DNA of 64,000 nucleotides, taken from JAXMCK01 sp046349395. GTDB lineage: Bacteria > Pseudomonadota > Alphaproteobacteria > Geminicoccales > Geminicoccaceae. Below are positions 1 through 7,724 of this stretch, one piece after another. The translations under genes were made by a program, and so were the position numbers. Position 1 is the first letter of the stretch. Each line of letters starts with the position of its first letter. The stretch spans positions 868,001 to 932,000 of the forward strand of contig JAXMCK010000004.1 of the NCBI GenBank assembly GCA_046349395.1. The letters are read 5' to 3'. The notes beneath the pieces were generated by a model. It was not told the DNA's origin. It made no database searches and saw only the letters and a list, made by a program, of their open reading frames with translations.

Positions 1-242
1 GCTGACGTCGCGGTGAAGGGCCCGCCGAGGAACAAGGATCGTCGTTGCTGCCGGCCTTCGTCGCGACAAGAACGGCAGTGGATGAGGCAACCTTCGTGCC
101 ACCGCGTTGCACCCCCGGCAACCGGCTGTGGCGGAGCGATCCACCTCGTTGCACCTGGCACTGCCCAACCCCGCGCCAAGCGCCGCCCAGATCGAGGGCA
201 CCTCGGACCAGGTAACGCCGCCCGCCGACCGGCCTGTGGCGA
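1..242. other. Left-edge non-coding stretch
   Basis: I read both strands and found no convincing gene. The minus-strand reading after the ABC ATPase stop stays open but gives low-complexity Gly/Arg/Ser-rich sequence with no family resemblance. In particular no second (OppF/DppF-type) ATPase follows, although many peptide-ABC operons have one. Confidence 0.4.
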
Positions 243-1220
243 TCAGCCGGCGGTGCCACCCTGGGTCAGCCAGCAGGCGCTAGCCGACTGGGCAGTCTGA
301 CGAAGTTCGGGGCGGGTCGTCGCGCAACGCGGTCCACGGAGCGTGCAGCGAGGATGGAAGGCGCAGCCGCTCGGCAGCTGCCCCGGTCGGGGCATCGAGC
401 CGTCGATCTGGGCGAGGCGGTCGGCTTTGCGTTCGAGCGAGGGGATCGAGCCCATGAGAGCCGCCGTGTAGGGGTGCTGGGGGCGGCGTAGGACGTCCTC
501 GACCGCACCGATCTCGACCACCCGGCCGGCATAAAGGACGGCGACGCGGTCGGCCGTCTCGGCGATGACGCCCATGTCGTGCGTGATCAGCATGATGGCC
601 GTCCCGTGCTCGCGGCAGAGACGCTTCAACAAGGCCGTGATCTGTGCCTGCACCGACACGTCCAGGGCCGTGGTAGGCTCGTCGGCGACGATCAGCTCGG
701 GCTCGCCCGCCAGTGCCAGCGCGATCACCACGCGCTGGCGCATCCCGCCCGAGAACTGGTGCGGGTACTGGTCGATCCGGGCCTCGGGTGCGGGGATGCC
801 CACTTCGGTCAGCAGGGCGAGCGCCCGTTTGCGGGCGTCTGCACGGGACAGCGGCAGGTGGGCCAGTATCGTCTCGACGAGCTGGCTGCCGACCGTGAAC
901 AGCGGATCGAGGCTGGTGAGCGGATCCTGGAAGATGGCACCCACCTTCCGGCCGCGGATGTGCTGCATCTCGTGATCGGGCAGACCGTCGATCCGCTTGC
1001 CGCCGAGCTGGATGCTGCCGCCGGCGATCCGTCCGGGCGGCTGCAGCAGGCCGATGACGGCGTTGCCGGTGAGCGACTTTCCGGCACCCGACTCGCCGAC
1101 CACGCCCAGGATCTCGCCGGGTGCGATGGTCAGCGAGACATCGTCGACGGCCGTGATCGGTCCGTGCCGGTTGCCGAACTCGATCCTGAGATTGCGTATG
1201 TCGAGGGCCGGCTGGATCAC
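243..1220 (-). CDS. ABC transporter ATP-binding protein, oligopeptide/dipeptide (OppD/DppD) type
   Basis: Cytoplasmic ATPase subunit of an ABC importer of the peptide/nickel family; it would power uptake through a membrane permease not present in this window. The 325-residue product shows Walker A GESGAGKS (about 42-49), Q-loop Gln near 98, signature FSGGM (about 156-160), Walker B LIVADEP (about 176-182) and an H-loop THD. The C-terminus carries the oligo_HPY-type Cys-rich tail (GCAFHPRC). I chose the GTG at 1220, 10 bp after the amidohydrolase stop; an open reading further upstream merely shadows that gene. No binding protein, permease or second ATPase is visible, so the substrate is unknown. 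Pairing with an amidohydrolase suggests uptake of an amide or nucleobase-like compound, which is inference. Confidence 0.88.
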   Translation of the reverse strand: MIQPALDIRNLRIEFGNRHGPITAVDDVSLTIAPGEILGVVGESGAGKSLTGNAVIGLLQPPGRIAGGSIQLGGKRIDGLPDHEMQHIRGRKVGAIFQDPLTSLDPLFTVGSQLVETILAHLPLSRADARKRALALLTEVGIPAPEARIDQYPHQFSGGMRQRVVIALALAGEPELIVADEPTTALDVSVQAQITALLKRLCREHGTAIMLITHDMGVIAETADRVAVLYAGRVVEIGAVEDVLRRPQHPYTAALMGSIPSLERKADRLAQIDGSMPRPGQLPSGCAFHPRCTLRGPRCATTRPELRQTAQSASACWLTQGGTAG

Positions 1221-1230
1221 GGGCTGCCCA

Positions 1231-2433
1231 TCAGTTCGGCAGGCCGACCACCTCTCCGTCGCGGGCGACGATGCGGCCTGCCTTGACCACCAGCTTGCGC
1301 ACCGGCGGCGAAGCGACCGCCTCGGCCACCGTCTCCGCGTCGACGAGCAAGAAGTCGGCCAGGGCGCCGACGCGGAGACCGTAGTCGTCGAGGCCGATCG
1401 CGCGCGCCGCATGTCCGGTGGCGGTGTCGAGCGCCAGGGCCAGTTCCTCGTCGTGGCGGAACTCGTTGCGTTGCGCCACGGCGTTGGCTCGGGCCAGCAT
1501 GTCGCCGTCGCCGAAGGGCTGCCACGCGTCGCGCATACCGTCATTGCCGGAGCAGATGGTCACCCCCGCGGCCTGCAATTGAGCGACGGCCGGGGCGGGC
1601 CAGCCGGCGGGTCCGGTGGTCATGATGGCGACCCCGGAAGTGGCCAGGGCCTCGACCTGCTCGGCGACCAGATCCGGATCGTCCGCCCCCAGCGAGAAGG
1701 CGTGGCTCAGCATCACCCGGCCCTGCATGCCGTGTGCCCGCGTGCGGCGGCAGACCTCCTTCAGCGTGAAGGCGCCAAGATGGTCCGGCTCGTGCAGGTG
1801 GATGTCGATCGGGCGGCCGAACCGCTCGGCCAGTGCGAAGACGAGGTCGAGCTGGCCTTTCGGGTCGCGGTCGATCGCCGAGGGATCGAGCCCGCCCACG
1901 ATGTCGGCCCCCAGCCGCAGCGCCTCCTCCATCAACTCCGCGGTCCCGGGCCGGCTGAGCAGGCCCCATTGCGGGAAGGCGACGATCTGGATGTCGACGA
2001 TCCCCGCGAGTTTTTCCCGGGTCGCGAGCACGCCCTCGACGCTCCGCACGCCCACCTGCGGATCGACGTCGACATGGGAGCGAATGCAGGTGCTGCCGCG
2101 CGCCACGGACGCTCGTACCTGCCGCTCGGACTGGGCAGTCGCATCGAGATTCAGGCTCGCCTTCAGGCGACGCTCGTTCTCGATGAAGTCGATGATCTCG
2201 GGCCCGCCGCCGTTGGGCTGCCAAGGATAACCGATGAAGCTCTTGTCGAGATGGGTATGGGCGTCGATCAGCCCCGGCAGCAGCAGAGCACCCTCGCCGT
2301 CTTCGGCGACCGTCTCGGGCCTAGCGCTTACGTTCGGACCCATGGCGGCGATCCGCCCGTCCCGCACGAGCAGTCCGACTGCATCTCCGCCCATCGGCCG
2401 GACATTCCGCAGCAGCAGATCCGCTCCGCTCAT
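1231..2433 (-). CDS. Cytosine deaminase-like amidohydrolase
   Basis: Metal-dependent amidohydrolase (TIM-barrel) of the CodA/AtzC branch, expected to deaminate or hydrolyse a cyclic nitrogen compound in the cytoplasm. Seen in sequence: HTHLDKSF (HxH metal pair near residue 60), SHVDVDP, the CodA-like stretch DIQIVAFPQWG, IDIHLHEPDH, SHAFSL, and GNDGMRD for the metal-binding/catalytic Asp. Length of 400 aa is normal for the family. ATG at 2433 has AGGG six bases upstream; an ATG at 2448 is the alternative. The reading frame stays open far upstream into the aldehyde dehydrogenase but only as a shadow. The ABC ATPase follows by 10 bp, so the two are probably co-transcribed. Cytosine, creatinine or triazine-like substrates cannot be told apart here. 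Confidence 0.85.
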   Translation of the reverse strand: MSGADLLLRNVRPMGGDAVGLLVRDGRIAAMGPNVSARPETVAEDGEGALLLPGLIDAHTHLDKSFIGYPWQPNGGGPEIIDFIENERRLKASLNLDATAQSERQVRASVARGSTCIRSHVDVDPQVGVRSVEGVLATREKLAGIVDIQIVAFPQWGLLSRPGTAELMEEALRLGADIVGGLDPSAIDRDPKGQLDLVFALAERFGRPIDIHLHEPDHLGAFTLKEVCRRTRAHGMQGRVMLSHAFSLGADDPDLVAEQVEALATSGVAIMTTGPAGWPAPAVAQLQAAGVTICSGNDGMRDAWQPFGDGDMLARANAVAQRNEFRHDEELALALDTATGHAARAIGLDDYGLRVGALADFLLVDAETVAEAVASPPVRKLVVKAGRIVARDGEVVGLPN

Positions 2434-2549
2434 TTCCAACCCTGACATACCGTGGACGCCCCGCGACCGCTCGCACGAGAACCATGGGCAGGCAATCAGG
2501 AACGGACGCGCCAACTTCGAAGTTGGCCCATCCGAATGCTCCCGTGCGG

Positions 2550-3893
2550 CTACATGCGAAACAGCCTGTCGATCAGCCGCGATGACCTCGGCCGGTAGGG
2601 CGGCGCCAGCATAGCTGCCAGCGATCTGCGGGCACCTCGGACCAGCAGGCGCTCGTTCGAGAAGCGGCGGAAGCCGGCCTCGCCGTGGTAGCGACCGAAA
2701 CCGGAAGCACCCAGGCCGCCGAACGGCAGCGGCGTCATCGCCGCGTGCACGACAGTCTCGTTGACCACGACGGCACCCGAGCGCGTGGCCGCTAGGAAGC
2801 CGGAGACCGCGGCTGTCGAGCGTGTGAACAGATAGAGGGCGAGTGGCGCGGGCCGGGACCGCACCCAGCTTGATGCCGCCGCCGCGTCCGACAGCTCTAT
2901 CAAGGGGAGGACCGGTCCGAAGATCTCTTCGCGAAGAAGGGGCGAATCGGAGGTCAGGTCGGTCGCGAGACTGACGCACGGCTCGACGCCGAGTGGCTCC
3001 AGTCGCGTGTCTCCGACCACATCCGAGAGTCCATACTGTCGCGCAGGGTGGAGGTCCGTCGGTAGCCCAACCGGGAAGAGCCGCCCATGCGCGCGGCGGA
3101 GTGCGTCCACGACCCGGGTCCGATCGTGGCCGACCGTGAGCAGCAAGTCCGCCGCAATGCAGGTCTGGCCGGCGTTCAGACCCTTGCCCCGCAAAATGGC
3201 CGCCACAGCCCGGTCGAGATCGGCGTCCGGGAGAAGGATGGCGGGACACTTTCCGCCCAGTTCCAGGGTCACCGGCGTCAGATTCTCTGCAGATGCCTGC
3301 AAGACCTCACGACCGCGGGCCGTCGAGCCTGTAAACATCAGATGATCGAAGGGCTGGCGCACGAATTCCGCCGCCGTTTCCGGTCCGCCCAGCACCGTCC
3401 GTGCCACCTCGTCGCCGAGCGCGTCGCGAAGCAACACCTCCAGCGCGTTGGCTGTCCGGGGCGTCAGCTCCGAGGGCTTCAGGGCCACACGGTTGCCGGC
3501 CGCCAGCGCATCGACGACCGGCACCAGCGACAGATGGACGGGATAGTTCCAAGGGGAGACGATGCCGACCACGCCCAGCGGCTGCGGCACGATCCAGGCG
3601 CGGGCGGGCAGGAATGGCCAGGGCACCCCGACGCGCCGCGGCTTCGCCCAGCGACGGAGGTGGCGCCGGGCATACTGGGCCGCCCGGACCACGGTCAGGA
3701 CCTCCGCGACCAGGATCTCCTCCGCAGCGCGGCGGCCGAAATCGGCCTGCAGGGCAGCGACCAGATCCCTCCGCCGGTCGGTCACCATCCGGCGGAGCCG
3801 ATCCAGCAGCGCCTCGCGGCGCTCTGGGGGCAGACCGCCGTCACGGTCGGCCGAGCGCAGGGCGGCATAGGCCTCCGCCGGCTCAGTCGGCAT
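2550..3893 (-). CDS. Aldehyde dehydrogenase of the carotenoid cluster (diapocarotenal dehydrogenase type)
   Basis: NAD(P)-dependent aldehyde dehydrogenase, 447 aa, of the short coniferyl-aldehyde-dehydrogenase-like group. Catalytic Cys245 lies in NAGQTCIA and the general-base Glu211 in TLELGGK; SPWNYP and FTGS mark the cofactor site. It is the last gene of a minus-strand run and its ATG overlaps the glycosyltransferase stop by 11 bp. In known C30 carotenoid pathways (Staphylococcus AldH, Methylomonas Ald) such an enzyme oxidises a terminal diapocarotenal to the acid that is then glycosylated. That role fits the neighbours (two desaturases/oxidases, glycosyltransferase, acyltransferase) but is inferred from context. 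A general aromatic aldehyde dehydrogenase is the alternative. Confidence 0.85.
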   Translation of the reverse strand: MPTEPAEAYAALRSADRDGGLPPERREALLDRLRRMVTDRRRDLVAALQADFGRRAAEEILVAEVLTVVRAAQYARRHLRRWAKPRRVGVPWPFLPARAWIVPQPLGVVGIVSPWNYPVHLSLVPVVDALAAGNRVALKPSELTPRTANALEVLLRDALGDEVARTVLGGPETAAEFVRQPFDHLMFTGSTARGREVLQASAENLTPVTLELGGKCPAILLPDADLDRAVAAILRGKGLNAGQTCIAADLLLTVGHDRTRVVDALRRAHGRLFPVGLPTDLHPARQYGLSDVVGDTRLEPLGVEPCVSLATDLTSDSPLLREEIFGPVLPLIELSDAAAASSWVRSRPAPLALYLFTRSTAAVSGFLAATRSGAVVVNETVVHAAMTPLPFGGLGASGFGRYHGEAGFRRFSNERLLVRGARRSLAAMLAPPYRPRSSRLIDRLFRM

Positions 3894-4992
3894 GATAGAG
3901 CCGGCCCTTCCAGGCCACCGGCCGGCCGAGCCTACGCGTCGCCAGGGCCGTCCACTGAATCGCCAGTCCCGTCAGCACGGTCGCCGGGTGGAGCGGCACG
4001 GTCCACAGGCTCTCGCGCGTGCGCAGCGTGACGGCGAGGCGCAAAACAAGCGACAGGGCAGCAGCACCAAGCGCCGGCGCGGAAATGCTGCCCGTGAGAA
4101 TCAACACGAACGGCAGCACGTGGCCACCGGCGAGGAGCAGCGTCCATACCGGCAGTACGATCGGTCGCGCCATGCCTTCATGGGCGTTCTTGGCGAAGCC
4201 GGCCCAGCTTTCGCCGAGGCTGCCATACATCCGGCACGTGGCGAGGTCGGCTCCGGCGACGAGATCCGTCCGGTAGCCCGACCGGCGGACATGGCGGGCG
4301 AGATGGATCGCCTCGTGCAGGTGGCCGCGGACGGCACCGTGGCCGCCGAGCGTCCGGTAGGTGGCCGCATCGACCAGGACCAGCTGGCCGCAGGCGGCAC
4401 CCAGCGAGGGGTCGAGCGTCGACCGCATCCGGGCGATCGGCAGATAGCCCAGGATCAGGAGATTGATCATCGGCACGGTCAGAAGCTCGCCGAGGCTTCG
4501 CATCTCCTGCCGCGGCACCGCGCTGACCAGCGCCGCCCCTTCGCGCCGTGCATGGGCGATGAGGGACGCGGCCGCATTGGGCGCCAGACGGACGTCAGCA
4601 TCGACGAACAGCAATGTCGGATAGCGCGCGACCTCGGCACCGTGCTGGCAGGCGCGGTTCTTGCCGACCCAGCCTGCCCTCTCCTGCGGCACTGCCACGA
4701 GCCGCACGCGGCGATCGGCGGCGGCGTGCTCGCGGACGATCGCCGCCGTGCCGTCGGTCGAGCCGTCGTCCATCACGACGATCTCGCAGCGAACCCCGCG
4801 GCTCGCCCGCGCCGCGTGGAGTGCGGCGCCGATCTCGGCCGCCTCGTCGCGGGCGGGAATCAGGATGGAGACCTCCTCCTCCTCGCCGGAAGGCTCTGGC
4901 CGCGGTGTTCGGAGGACGGCCAGGTTCCAGCAGCCGATCGCCGCCGGGATCGCCGCCAGGACCAGTGCGGCCCAGCACAGTGCCGCGATCAC
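3883..4992 (-). CDS. Membrane glycosyltransferase family 2, CrtQ-like
   Basis: Inverting family-2 glycosyltransferase, 369 aa, probably acting at the inner face of the cytoplasmic membrane. An N-terminal hydrophobic segment (about 3-26) precedes the GT-A domain: VSILIPARDE, VMDDGSTDGT (about 74-82), and the DxD motif in LLFVDADVRL (about 128-136). Two or three more hydrophobic segments lie near the C-terminus. The arrangement matches CrtQ-type enzymes that attach glucose to a carotenoic acid. The GTG start at 4992 shares GTGA with the acyltransferase stop, implying translational coupling. Position beside the aldehyde dehydrogenase and acyltransferase supports a role in glycosyl-carotenoid formation; the sugar and acceptor are inferred. 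Confidence 0.85.
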   Translation of the reverse strand: MIAALCWAALVLAAIPAAIGCWNLAVLRTPRPEPSGEEEEVSILIPARDEAAEIGAALHAARASRGVRCEIVVMDDGSTDGTAAIVREHAAADRRVRLVAVPQERAGWVGKNRACQHGAEVARYPTLLFVDADVRLAPNAAASLIAHARREGAALVSAVPRQEMRSLGELLTVPMINLLILGYLPIARMRSTLDPSLGAACGQLVLVDAATYRTLGGHGAVRGHLHEAIHLARHVRRSGYRTDLVAGADLATCRMYGSLGESWAGFAKNAHEGMARPIVLPVWTLLLAGGHVLPFVLILTGSISAPALGAAALSLVLRLAVTLRTRESLWTVPLHPATVLTGLAIQWTALATRRLGRPVAWKGRLYHAD

Positions 4993-5783
4993 TCGGTCCG
5001 CACCCGGTGGGCGGGCTCGAAGCGCCTTCCGGACGCCAGCGCCGCGGCCCGCCGCCAGAGATCGTAGAGCCCGCCGATGCCGGGCCGGCCTTCCAGCAGG
5101 GACACGAAGCGCGCCGGATCGCGGCTGCAGGCTTCGCCCGCCAGCTGATCCATCAGTGCGGCCAGGGTCTCTTCCAGCCTGGTCTCGCGGGAGGGGCGGT
5201 CCAGGGCCGCCAGATCGCCGGTCGCCATGGGCGGCCCGAACGCCACCAGCACCTCGGCCCCGCGCTCCGTCCAGAACGCGTACTCGATGGCGAGCGGCAC
5301 GACGTGCGTCGCGCGCGTCGCCTCGACCAGACGGCTGACACCGGCGCGCAGCCGGAGCGGACGCTGGCGCACATCCGCGAACCGGCCCTGGGCGGTGACC
5401 CAGACGGCCCGACCGGGGCTCGAGAGGATCTCGCGACAGGCACCGAGAAAGGCCAGCGCGCCCCGCACCGACTCGGGCTCCACCGGGAAGACCCCGATGC
5501 GTTCGAAGACGCGGTATCGCGCCAGCATCAAGGCGTCCATCGGCGCGTAGCACGCGACGTCGGCGAACAAGCGGCGGGCCAGGACCATGTAGACGGCCGC
5601 GTCCCACCAGGACGGGTGGTTCGAGTAGACAACGAAAGATCCACCCTTGGGAATGCTGGGCATGCCCCAGGCGGCGACGCGCAGGCCGTTCATGTGCCTG
5701 CGGAGAAACCTCTCCAGCCACCAGCCCATGAAGCGGACATGCCGGTCCGAGCGCCGCTCGACCGCCGAGGGTGCTGCGCTCAC
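4989..5783 (-). CDS. Lysophospholipid-type acyltransferase (PlsC fold), CrtO-like role
   Basis: Membrane-associated acyltransferase of 264 aa. The diagnostic HX4D motif is HPSWWD (H56-D61), in the block VVYSNHPSWWD; a later PVEPES stretch and the VWVTAQGRF block fit the PlsC/LPLAT family. In a carotenoid cluster the likely job is to esterify the sugar of a glycosyl carotenoid with a fatty acid, as CrtO does in staphyloxanthin synthesis. Ordinary 1-acylglycerol-3-phosphate acylation is the alternative. The GTG at 5783 forms a GTGA overlap with the upstream desaturase stop, and the stop overlaps the glycosyltransferase GTG in the same way. An apparent longer reading upstream is only the shadow of the desaturase. 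Confidence 0.83.
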   Translation of the reverse strand: MSAAPSAVERRSDRHVRFMGWWLERFLRRHMNGLRVAAWGMPSIPKGGSFVVYSNHPSWWDAAVYMVLARRLFADVACYAPMDALMLARYRVFERIGVFPVEPESVRGALAFLGACREILSSPGRAVWVTAQGRFADVRQRPLRLRAGVSRLVEATRATHVVPLAIEYAFWTERGAEVLVAFGPPMATGDLAALDRPSRETRLEETLAALMDQLAGEACSRDPARFVSLLEGRPGIGGLYDLWRRAAALASGRRFEPAHRVRTE

Positions 5784-7291
5784 GACGCTCGGCTGAGACC
5801 CGCCGCCCGCATGTCCTGGTCGAGCGCGTCGGCGGCGATCCAGCCCGACATCATCACCATCGGCATGCCCGGACCGGGATGGGCGGCCCCTCCGGCCAAA
5901 TAGAGCCCCTTCACCTCGCGGCTGCGATTGCCGGGCTTGAAGGCGCCCGTGAAGGTCCCGTGGCTGGCGAGGCCGTAGATCGCACCGTTCAGCACGCGGT
6001 AGCGCTCGTGGATGTCGGCCGGCGTCAGGTGGCGCTCGACGACGATCCGGTCCTCGATGTCGGTGAGACCCGCCGTCCGCTTCAGCTTGTCGAGCACGGT
6101 CTGCCGATATCCCGGCCACATGGCACCCCAATCGTGATGCTCGCGCAGCCAGGGCGTGTGGACCAGGACGTAGAGAGCCTCGCCACCGTCCGGTGCCACC
6201 GCCGGCTCGGTCGCCGAAGGGGCGGCGAGATAGCAGGTCGGGTCGGGGGCGGGCTCGCCGTCGCTGTAGATGCGCTGGAACTCCTCTTTCGGGTCGCGCG
6301 AGAAGACGAAGCAGTGGTGTGCCAGCTGCGGATAGCGCTCCTTCAGGCCCAGATAGAGCACCACGCCGGAGCAGGCGGGCTCGAAGCCGCGCCGCTGGTA
6401 TTTGCGGCCGAGATCGCCGCGGACGAGCTCGCGATAGGTCCGCACCGCGTCCATGTTGGAAACGACCGCATCGACAGCCGTCTCGCCCGAACTGGTCCGC
6501 ACCGAGCGGACAACGTTGCCGGCCATCCCGAGGCCCTCGACCTCCTCGCCCTCGCGGAACACGCATCCCTGCTCGACGGCCAGCCGGTGCAGGGCCGTGA
6601 CGACGGCCCGGGTGCCGCCCATCGGATACCAGACGCCCTCGGCGACCTGCATGTGGGCGATGGCGCAGAGCACGGCCGGCGAGCCGTAGGGCGACGAGCC
6701 GACATATTGGGTGAAGTGGTCGAGCATCTGGGCGAGGCGGGGGTCGCGCACCCGGGCACGGATGGTGGCGGCGACCGAGCGGCCCATGCGCAGCGAGAGC
6801 ACGTCGCGCAGCGTGCCGGGATTGAGGTTGCTCTTGAAATCGAACGTGTCGAGCATGTCCTGGACCGGCTTCCAGAAGAAGAAGCGCTCGGACACGCCGT
6901 GCAGGTGCTGGGCCAGATCGATGAAGCGGCGATAGCCCTCCCCAGTGCCGGGCGCGAACCGGTCCATCGCCCCCGCCATGACCCCGACATCCTCGGCGAG
7001 GTCGATGGCGGTGCCGTCGTCGAAGAAGCACCGCCACTGCGGATCGAGCCGCACCAGATCGAGGCGGTCCTCCAGGGCGACACCGGCCTCGGCGAAGATA
7101 CGGCGCAGGACGCGCGGCACGGTGAGGATCGTCGGGCCCATGTCGAAGCGGAACCCGCCCTCCTCCAGCAGGGCCGCCTTGCCGCCGAGCCAACCGTTCT
7201 TCTCGAAGACGACCACCTCGTGACCGCGTGCGGAGAGCACGCAGGCCGCCGCCAGACCGCCGAGGCCGGAGCCGATCACCGCGACTTTCAT
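5780..7291 (-). CDS. Phytoene desaturase family FAD oxidoreductase (CrtN/CrtI type), first copy
   Basis: FAD-dependent carotenoid desaturase/oxidase, 503 aa, close to the usual 490-510. The N-terminus gives the dinucleotide-binding fold MKVAVIGSGLGGLAAA and the family block FRFDMGPTIL. Near the C-terminus, YLAGGAAHPGPGMP is the bacterial carotenoid-desaturase signature before a final helix. ATG at 7291 was chosen because it starts directly at the Rossmann strand. It lies 13 bp after the DUF2141 stop and overlaps the acyltransferase start by GTGA. With a second paralogue in the same run, one copy probably desaturates the backbone (CrtN) and the other oxidises the end group (CrtP/CrtNb); sequence alone does not tell me which. 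Confidence 0.92.
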   Translation of the reverse strand: MKVAVIGSGLGGLAAACVLSARGHEVVVFEKNGWLGGKAALLEEGGFRFDMGPTILTVPRVLRRIFAEAGVALEDRLDLVRLDPQWRCFFDDGTAIDLAEDVGVMAGAMDRFAPGTGEGYRRFIDLAQHLHGVSERFFFWKPVQDMLDTFDFKSNLNPGTLRDVLSLRMGRSVAATIRARVRDPRLAQMLDHFTQYVGSSPYGSPAVLCAIAHMQVAEGVWYPMGGTRAVVTALHRLAVEQGCVFREGEEVEGLGMAGNVVRSVRTSSGETAVDAVVSNMDAVRTYRELVRGDLGRKYQRRGFEPACSGVVLYLGLKERYPQLAHHCFVFSRDPKEEFQRIYSDGEPAPDPTCYLAAPSATEPAVAPDGGEALYVLVHTPWLREHHDWGAMWPGYRQTVLDKLKRTAGLTDIEDRIVVERHLTPADIHERYRVLNGAIYGLASHGTFTGAFKPGNRSREVKGLYLAGGAAHPGPGMPMVMMSGWIAADALDQDMRAAGLSRAS

Positions 7292-7304
7292 CGTTCCGTC
7301 CCCG

Positions 7305-7724
7305 TCAATCCAGAAAGTACGCGACGCGAATCCCGACCTGAGCACCGTCGGTGCCGACAGTCACCGCCGCCGCCTCGAAGCTGGGCGGTGCGAACCGCCC
7401 GACATCGTTGCTGAGGCCATAGGGCTCGGCCGGGAGGCCGAAGGTGCCGAAGTCGAGCCGCTCGTTGCCGTTCAGGTCCTGGTAGCAGATCACGGCGTAG
7501 CGGCCGGGATCGAGCCCGGCGAAGTCGAAGCTCTCGACCGGCCCCTTCGGCCGGCGCGCCAGCCCGACCGTGCATCCGGTCTCATCCAGGCTGCTCCGGC
7601 AGATGGCGACCTTCAGCACCCCCTCGAAGCGCTCGATGCCGCTGACGTCGACCCGAAGGGTCGCTGCCGCGGCGGGCGGCGTGCCGCCCACGACCGAGAG
7701 GGCGAGGCAGGCGATCCGGATCAC
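7305..7724 (-). CDS. Secreted DUF2141 protein in the carotenoid cluster
   Basis: Small exported protein, 139 aa, starting with a signal peptide (hydrophobic MIRIACLALSVVG and an AAAA cleavage region near residue 20). The remainder fits DUF2141: a beta-rich domain with YQDLNGNERLDFGTFGLP and the following PYGLSND. The Asp/Asn-rich loop looks like a possible calcium site, which is inference. GTG at 7724 overlaps the upstream desaturase stop (GTGA), so it is translationally coupled inside the carotenoid run. The family has no established biochemical role that I know of. Its location suggests a periplasmic or outer-membrane function linked to the pigment, perhaps carotenoid binding. Confidence 0.8.
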   Translation of the reverse strand: MIRIACLALSVVGGTPPAAAATLRVDVSGIERFEGVLKVAICRSSLDETGCTVGLARRPKGPVESFDFAGLDPGRYAVICYQDLNGNERLDFGTFGLPAEPYGLSNDVGRFAPPSFEAAAVTVGTDGAQVGIRVAYFLD

